Shown here: piece by piece, positions 47,601 to 56,600 of the stretch
Position numbering within the stretch: position 1 is the stretch's first letter
Layout of the letters: each line of letters starts with the position of its first letter
Translations under genes and position numbers: made by a program
Assembly: GCF_002288925.2 (NCBI RefSeq)
Contig: NW_022098092.1
Location: 1,427,498 to 1,491,497 of the forward strand
DNA: 64,000 bases
Origin: Delphinapterus leucas
Lineage: Eukaryota > Chordata > Mammalia > Artiodactyla > Monodontidae
Direction of reading: 5' to 3'
The notes under the pieces: model-generated
Databases searched by the model: none
Seen by the model: only the letters and a program-made list of their open reading frames with translations
Told to the model about the DNA's origin: nothing

Positions 47601-50600
47601 GCCTTTCTTTTCTACCAGTACTACCAGAACCATATTACATGTTTCTGTGCTTATTTTCTGCCCCCTACACTGGAATTGAGTTCCACAAGAGCAGACTCAG
47701 CTGGCTGTGCAGTGTATGGTGCTTAGAATAGTGCTGGGTACATATTAGGGGCTCAGTCAATGTCTGTGTGAAGGATGGCCAACTGTGGGAGGACTGTCCT
47801 CCATGGTGTGGCCCCCAAACGCTCCTGGCTGGGCTTGCTCGGGCTCCAGAGTGGAGTGTATCGGAAGAGGGAAGCCCCTGAACCTGAAGTTCATCCACAC
47901 ATTTGTTCATTCATTTGCTCATCTAACAACAATTCACTGAGCAGCTCGGCTATGGGTCCTGGGGAACCAGAGCAAATCACTGGTGGGGTGACAGGGGAGA
48001 GGTCTTGCCAGCCCTGAAATCAAAGAAGGAGAGGGGGTTGGAAGGAGCTGAAAGGATCCACAAGGGAATGGAGCAGGAGGAAGTGGGTGGGTCTTCCCAC
48101 CAGAAAGGAGCTTTCTGAGGGTGCAGGAGCTGGTGTAGGCTGTGAGCAGCAAGAAAGCCACAGTGTGTGAAGAGGCGAGGAGTGAGGCTGGGCAGGTGCT
48201 GGGGAGCTCAGCAAGGCTCACAGTGGGCTCAAGCAGGGCTCAGGCCAGCCCCTGGGGAAGCTAAGGGAGGGGTGCTGGTCTGGGCTAGGGAAGGGAGGTA
48301 TGAACTGGGCCAGGCTGGCCTCTGTCTTGTTTGGAGTGGGGGAACTTCGCTAGGCCAACAGGGCTCCTGCCCAGATGTCGGCCTGTTTCTCCTCAGGTAC
48401 AGGAATGCCTGCAGCAGTTCAAGGTGACAGGGGCACAGCTGCGGCAGATCCAAACCAGCCTCCTGGACTCCATGGAGCAGGCCCTTAAGGGGCAGGCCAG
48501 CCCTGCCCCTGCTGTCCGGATGCTGCCCACATATGTGGGGTCTACCCCACATGGCACTGGTGGGTGGTATAGACTAACATGGGTGGCCAGGACTGGTAAG
48601 AGGGTTCTGATCTGGGGGAGGGGGGAGTTCCTTACCCCTTTCTCCATCTCTAAGGTCCCCATCTCTAAGGTCCCTTGATGAGACTTCACAGGCCTTGGGA
48701 ATGTTTCTGGGAAGAAGAGGGCTTGGTCTCACCAGCTGCGTGCCTTTCTGTGACCTTCTTTCCCACAGAGCAAGGAGACTTCGTGGTGCTGGAACTGGGA
48801 GCCACAGGGGCCTCACTGCGTGTTCTGTGGGTGACCCTGATGGGCATTGAGGGGCACAAGATGGAGCCCCGAAGCCAGGAGTTTGTGATCCCCCAAGAGG
48901 TGATGCTGGGTCCTGGTCAGCAGGTGAGCACTCACTGCACAGGCTCTGGGCCCGGGGGCAGCTGGGGCTCCAGTGGGCAGAGCTAAGCCCCCAACCCACC
49001 CCACAGCTCTTTGACTTTGCCGCCCGCTGCCTATCTGAGTTTCTGGATGTGCTCCCCGTGGGCAATCAGGGTCTGCAGCTTGGGTTCAGCTTCTCCTTCC
49101 CTTGTCACCAGACAGGGCTGGACAAGGTGAGTGGCTACAGGGACAGTGGGTGGAGGGGCTGCAGCCCCATGAAGGTTGTTGGAGGATTGACCTGAATTTT
49201 CTGCCTCCAGAGCACCCTCATTTCCTGGACCAAAGGTTTTAGGTGCAGTGGTGTGGAAGGCCAGGATGTGGTCCAGTTGCTACGAGATGCCATCCAGAGG
49301 CAGGGAGTGAGTAGAGGAAGGGGAGCAGGGAGGGATGCCCATGTGGCCTGGGCCTGGGCCTGGGCCTGGGCCCAGCACATGTAGGCTGTCCCTATGCTTC
49401 TGGGAGAGCCTGCTTTCCTCTCGTGTTTATACCCTTTATCCATGTAACCTTCGGGTAAATGCTGCTACCATTCTCATTTTATAGGTAAGGAGGCTGAAGC
49501 TAAGAAAGGTCAAATAAACGTTCAGGACTGTAGGGGGAAACAAAGATGAAAAGACTTGACCCTGTCCTCAGGGACCTCACAAGTCTAGTGGGGAAAGCAT
49601 TCCAATAAAAGATTGTCCCTGTTGAGAATGTGGTTCCGATGACTGTGGGAGCACAGGGAAGGGTGTACTACGACTTGAGCAGAGACTTGAAGGAGAAGTT
49701 TGCCAGGTGCCTAAGCTGGGGCTGGGGAGGAAGGTCTAATTTCAGAGAAGGGCATATTCAAAAGTCTGGATGCCTGAGAAAGGCCACTCTGGATCTGTGC
49801 CGACTAACCACCACGGTGCTGTGTGAGTAGCTGGAAGTCAGGGCTGAGAGGAGCAGGCTTGGGGAGCCAGGCCAGGACCAGGGTGAGCAAGAGAGGTGTC
49901 TACAGCATAGCCTTCAAGGTGACATGTTTGCTCACCCTTGTCCTGGTCCTGTGGGGAGCACTGGTGTTCTGGAAGTGATGGCTGAGGCTGAGAGCCCCTG
50001 AGACCTCCAGGGCCTGAGCTGGGGGCAGAGGAGCCAAGGGGCAGGCGTGGGATGGGAGGAAAATCCTCTATAGGGTGGGAAGGCCTAGAGCATATGTGAC
50101 GCAAATGTGTGGGGCATGCGGACACGCATTTCAGGGACTCTGTGTGTCTCCGTCAAAGCCAGGGCCCCAGCCCTGCCCATCCCCCAGGTTCCCTGACCTC
50201 TGTCCTCTCTGTTGTCCAGACCTACAGCATCGATGTAGTTGCCGTGGTGAATGACACAGTGGGCACCATGATGGGCTGCGAGCCAGGGGTTGGGCCATGT
50301 GAAGTTGGGCTGGTTGTAGGTGAGTCACAGGCATTTGTGATGGTGGATGGAGGGCCTGGAGGCCTGGTGGACAGGCCCTGATGGGGTGTCCCTGCCAGAC
50401 ACTGGCACCAATGCGTGTTACATGGAAGAGGCACGGCATGTGGCAGTGCTAGACGAGGACCGGGGCCGAGTCTGCATCAGCGTCGAGTGGGGCTCCTTCA
50501 GTGATGATGGGGCCCTGGGGCCAGTGCTGACCATCTTCGACCACACCCTGGACCACGAGTCTCTGAATCGGGGTGCCCAGAGGTGGCCTAACCTTCTGCT

Positions 50601-53600
50601 CTAGCCCCATCGCTGCTTTGTTCCCCTCCCGCTCTGTTGTCCCTGTACTCCAGCCCTTAGGCCCCTCCCTCTCATTTGCTCCTAGGCTCTCCAGGTTGCA
50701 TCCTGGGGGGCCCTGGCCAGGCTCAAAGAAGAAATGGGTTCTAGAACGAAGAGTTTTTAACTCTTGGCCCTCCCTTATTCCTGACTCTGGCCAGCTCTGG
50801 CAGGGGTTGGGGGTTGAGAGTAGCCAAGCAAAGAGTCTCCTACCCTCCTTGGGTCCTTCTACCCTCCAGGAGCCCCCATGAACCTAATCTAAGCCAGAGG
50901 GGGCAGTGGGGTCTGGGTAAACACCCAACTGTCTCCTAGGAGGCCATTTGCTTCTGGACCCTTCAGCAGGGACCGCAAAGAAAGTGACCTCTCTTTGGGA
51001 GTTCTTGGAGGTGGGACCAGGTGGGCTGAGGGCTTAGGAAAGGCTCTGTCCAGCCACCCTTCCTGCCTGTAGGTTTGAGAAGATGATCGGGGGCCTGTAC
51101 CTGGGTGAGCTGGTGCGGCTGGTGCTGGCTCACCTGGCCCGGTGCGGGGTCCTCTTTGGCGGCTACACCTCTCCTGCCCTGCTAAGGCAAGGCGGCATCC
51201 TCCTGGAACATGTGGCTGAGATGGAGGAGTGAGTGCGGGAGGCGAGTGGGCTGCGACAGAGGGGTTCTTGACTTGGGAATGGGGAGGATGCTCTTTCCCT
51301 GAGGTAGCCATGGAGCTTTGGTGGGGGCAGGGAGCTTTGGGGCTACTTCAGCCCCAAAGTAGCACCCTGTCCCCGCCAGTCCCTCTGCTGGGGCAGCCCG
51401 TGTGCACGCTATCCTGCAGGACTTGGGCCTGAACCCGAGGGCCTCAGATGCCGAGTTCGTGCAGCACGTATGCGCGGCTGTGTGCACGCGGGCTGCCCAG
51501 CTCTGTGCAGCTGCCCTGGCTGCCGTCCTCTCCCGTCTCCAGCACAGCCGGGAGCAGCAGACACTTCAGATCGCTGTGGCCACTGGAGGCCGAGTGTTTG
51601 AGCGACACCCCAGGTATTGGGAATACAGATGATCCTGTGTTAGCAGGTAGCAGGAACAAGTGTGTGTTTGTGACACACACCGAGAGGGCACTCTGGTACC
51701 ACTGGTGCAAGCCGATGGGTATGAATGGCACCCAAGCAAAGTGAGGACAGACAGGGGCTGGGGAGGCCAGAAGAGGTCAGAGGAGAGAAAGAGGCTTCTC
51801 TTGGTTGTGCAAGGGAGGGTGTCACTGGGGGCACTGGGCGTATGGTTGGTGCATAGATGGGTTTAGAATTGAATTGATTTGAAGTGAGGGAGCCCAGGGC
51901 TTCCGCAAGCCCTTGCAGAGCCCAGGGCTTCCGCAAGCCAGGTGCCAAGCCAGGGTGCACCTGATGTGTGTCTGTGTAGGTTCCTCAGCATCCTGCAGGA
52001 GACAGTGATGCTCCTGGCCCCCGAATGTGATGTCTCCTTCATACCTTCTGTGGACGGGGGCGGCCAGGGTGTGGCAATGGTGACTGCTGTGGCTGCCCGC
52101 CTGGCTGCCCACCGGTGCCTGCTGGAGGAGACCCTGGCACCATTCCGGTTGACCCGTGAGCAGCTGGCAGCAGTGCAGGCACAGATGCGAGAGGCCATGG
52201 CCAAGGGACTCCAAGGGGAAGCCTCCTCCCTCCGCATGCTGCCCACTTACGTCCGGGACACGCCTGATGGCAGTGGTAAAGACTTGGTCTGAATGGGACA
52301 TGGGCTCCTGGGGGGTCACAGCATGTGTGGGGGTGGAGCTTCCAGCTTTGACCTGGCACTGAGGGTCTCTGCCCCACAGAGCGTGGGGACTTCCTGGCCC
52401 TGGACCTGGGGGGCACCAACTTCCGGGTCCTCCTGGTGCGTGTGGCCACTGGAGGTGTGCAAATCACCAGCCAGATCTACTCCATCCCGGAGTGCGTGGC
52501 CCAGGGCTCTGGGCAGCAGGTACCCACAACCTGGAGCTGATGTCAGGGGGCGGGGAAGGGCCAAGTGGCCTACTCCCTGACTTGCTCCACCCCTCAGCTC
52601 TTTGACCACATTGTGGACTGCATCGTGGACTTCCAGGAGAAGCAGGGCCTGAGTGGGCAGAGCCTCCCCCTGGGTTTCACCTTCTCCTTCCCATGTACGC
52701 AGCTCGGCCTGGACCAGGTGAGAGAGGGAGGGCTGCGGGAAGCCATCCTCAGGGGCTTTCCACCAACATACTCTTCTTGGAGTGGGCAGGAGGCCTGGAG
52801 AGGGCTTCCTGGGCTAGGGAGAGGGCTGGGTGGAGGCACTGCTGGGCTGGGCCTGCACCCAGCCTCAGTTTCCCCAGATGTGATGTGCCCAGGTGGATGG
52901 GATGCGGTGAAATGGCCTGGAATCCAGGGCCATGAAAAGGCGTGGGATGGAGAAGGACATGGTTACCCCTGGGGGCTGCCAGTGGGCAGGAGAGTGGAGC
53001 CAGCATTAGGTCTGGGCACTTGGGAGCAGTGCAGGCCAAGGTTGGGACTGACCAGAGGACACACTGGCTGTCTCACCCACAGCACTGTTGTAATGCCGAG
53101 GGTATCTGCAGGGAGCAGATTGTTCTGTCTCTCAAAGGGGCTTGTGGTTGCATGGTTTCTTTGCCCTCTCTCCTATTCCTGGCCTTGCTGGTATCCTTCT
53201 CAGGGCCTGGTTGGGGTTGGCAGAGGGGCAGGCACAGGTCTAGACACAACACCCACTCAGCACACACCTCTGCATCCTTCATCAGGAATGCTAGACTTTT
53301 CATGCACACACCTAAGGCCTGCCATGGAGATGGCTCCTCCCAGACCTCTGATCCAAGCTCCCAGGAATCTCCTCCTCAACACCCCCAACTTCTGCTGAAA
53401 AGCTCCTGTGATGAGGAGCTTGCTGGCCCTGAAGGTGCCCACCAGGTTCTTCCACACCTGTGGTCTCTGGGAAGCTCTGCCTACTCTACTCCAAACAGCC
53501 TTCCTATGGTTTTCGCCTACCCTCTGCTCCTGCTCTGACCTCTCAGACACGGGCCTCTGTGCTCTGCTTTCCTTTGGATCATGCAGTCAGCAGTGTCTCT

Positions 53601-56600
53601 TTGCTCATCTGCTTCCTCCAGCCTGAGTTATTCTGGCACCTTTTGATTATTCCTTGTAAGGTGTGAGAAGCAGGTGGGACCCTGTGCAAAATCAGGCATG
53701 CAGGAAACACGGTCCTATTAACAGAATTTAATTTCTATGTTGAGCCCACATTCTTTTCAGGAGTGAAAACTTAATGGTAATCAATTCAGGGATCCCCTTA
53801 TCCAGGTAGGGGCCCCTCCTTTGCTGTATAGAATGTGCAGACAAGCTGGGACGTGGGGGAAACGTCCAGGCCCCAGCCATTTGGACTCTGCATCTTGCTC
53901 TCTTGGGTCTTGACAACGCCCTTGATACCTTACCTTCCCCTCCGTGGGGAAGGAGGGCAGAGGCTGCCTCTGTTCTCAGATTATCCAAATCCCTTCTGTG
54001 TCCTCCCCTTCCCCACAGGGGCATGCCCAGGGTGGAGGCCCTAGGACATCTTTCTCAGGAAGCCATCTGGAACCTGGCTCTAACTCCTGCCCATCTCACC
54101 TTCCCCAAACCAGGGGGTCTTTCTCTCATCTGGGAGTGGGGAAACTGCTGTTACTCATGATCTGGCTCTCCCTCTCATTCACTCTCACTCTCTCTGGTTT
54201 CTGTTTTTGAGACAATGAGCACAGAACACTCTATCTTGTGGTTTTATGGGGAAAGGAATAAAAGGAAATATTACTGGGGGAAATGTCAGTTAATATGTCT
54301 AAAGTCTCCTGCCCCAAAGATTCCCAGACCTGCTCTCCATGCGTCTACTTTGGGCAGAGCAGTCATTTTCTCCTAATGGTGGGTGGAATAGTTCCCCTGC
54401 CCTCTCCCTCAGAGGAAGCACAATAAGAAAAGAACAGCTAGGCCCCCATTACTAAGTTCACAATTTAAGGCCAGTTTCTCACAGTAAATTGTCTTGTCCC
54501 CTCCTGTCCTGCCCAGGTGTCTGGTTTCTGGCTTTTCCATTCATCCTTCACTCATATCTGGAACATGCCTGTGAATCTCCCATTGACACGGCTCCGTCCT
54601 AACTCTGAGGATTCCTTCCTTTCAAGTGACTCTTGCTAGCTCTTTCTGGGAGAGCAGACGCTGCTGTTATTTGGACCTCTGAGCCTTCTCTGTCCTTCCC
54701 TTTCTCACACACAGCACTCATTTTACCAGATCTGTTAATTCCTAACCCAATTACAAAGGGCCATTCCTTCTGGGCAGATGTCTTTTTTTTTTTGCGGTAC
54801 GCGGGCCTTTCACTGTTGTGGCCTCTCCCGTTGCGGAGCACAGGCTCCGGACGCGCAGGCTCAGTGGCCATGGCTCATGGGCGCAGCCGCTCCGCGGCAC
54901 GTGGGATCTTCCCGGACCGGGGCACAAACCCGTGTCCCCTGCATTGGCAAGCAGACTCTCAACCACTGCGCCACCAGGGAAGCCCTGGGCAGATGTCTTA
55001 AAATGGCCAGACCCTCAAACTATCTGAGCATTCTGGCACTAAAAGTAGAAGACGTAGGTTGGATGGTTATTAATAGGTTTCTTCACACTGGAATCCTCCT
55101 GGGGAATTGGGAGGGGGCAGAAGGCAAGGCCCTTAATCGTATGACAGAGTAGGCACAGAATCCTATGTGGGGAGGGAATCATATACTGCATTCTGATGGG
55201 ATGCAGGCTTTGGGGAGGCAAAGTGAGATTCCAAGGGAACTCTAGCTTCCTGCTTCCTCTTGGTCCCACCCCAGGGCATCCTCCTGAACTGGACAAAGGG
55301 TTTCAATGCATCTGACTGTGAGGGCCAAGATGTTGTGTGTCTGCTGCGGGAAGCCATCGGGCGCAGACAGGTAAGTAGTCTGCCTACAGGGGTGCTTTGG
55401 AGTGACGGGCCTTGAAGGCAGCAAAGGGTCTCCCGCTGCCTGATGTGGGGGGCCCTCTGTAGTAGAGACCTCTGGGTCCAATGCTAGTTGCTGTGACGAC
55501 CACGTTGCCCAGCAACTAGCAGCATCCTTCTGTGTGCAGGCAGTGGAACTGAATGTGGTTGCCATTGTCAATGACACGGTGGGGACCATGATGTCCTGTG
55601 GCTACGAGGACCCCCATTGCGAGGTTGGCCTCATCGTAGGTGAGGAGGGCCCTGCTGTTTTGTGCCCCTACTGCCTGTTGCTAATTTACTGCCTCCTGTT
55701 GATTTGAACATTCCCCTGGCCTTGGGGATGTGGCATCACTCTTACCTGACTCAATGGGGCCCTGGAACACTCTATTGGGCTGAGGGTCTGGAGCTTCAGT
55801 GTTTAGCCCAGCTTAGCTACTGACTCACAGTCGTTTAAATTCTCTGAACCTCAGTTTGCCCATCTGTTAAATGAATGTGAGCTTTGGAGTCATACAGATT
55901 TGGGTGGAAATACTAGCTCTGCCACTTCCACTGGTATGACCTTGGGCAAATCACCAGAGCCTCAGTTTCCTCATCTCTAAGGTGGAGATAATAATGATGC
56001 CTATCTTAAGGGGTTATGAGGATGAAATGGGAGGGGACAAAGTGTAGCATTATGCCTGGCTCATGGCCTACAGAGTATTTGGAATTGGGTGGGACCCCAG
56101 TGATGGGATGGGTGTGTGCAGAGAATGAGTTGAGATGGTTCTTTGAATAGTCCAAGATTCTAAGTCTTTTTAAAAAATTTTTAATATTTATTTATTTATT
56201 TGGCTACGCTGGGTCTTAGCTGTGGCACATGGGATCTTTAGTTGTGGCACGCAGGATCTTTTTAGTTGCAGCATGAGGGATCTCAGTTGTGGCATGCAGG
56301 ATCTAGTTCCCTGATCAGGGATCGAACCCGGGCCCCCTGCATTGGGAGTGTGGAGTCTTAACCACTGGACCGCCAGGGAAGTCCCCAAGATTCTAAGTTT
56401 TTATTAAGCACCTCTCCTGTGGCCAGTTGGGGGCTGGATGAAGGGACAGGAAGACACATAAAGAAGGGGAAAATATCTGCCTTCTCGGAACTGACTGTTT
56501 AGTGAGGGTTGAATCCAGAAGAGCACGTGGCCGTCAGAGAGAGCTGAATCTGACTCTAAATGCCAGGGCAACAAGCCAAGATCAGAAAGGAAGGGGTCCC

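Larger units (their letters stand above)
44630..48396 (+). other. HK3: HK3 intron 2
   Basis: This is the longest HK3 intron, about 3.8 kb. It contains MIR pieces at about 44765-44900, 45930-46110, 46530-46680 and 46770-46950, and an L2-like segment at about 47525-47775. No exon was seen in the remaining unique-looking stretches. Confidence 0.8.

Noticed and set aside
52565..53398. 277-codon + strand ORF in HK3
   Set aside because: It is exon 13 reading through its donor into intron 13. The frame matches exon 13 and the rest shows no domain, so it would only be an intron-retention product.
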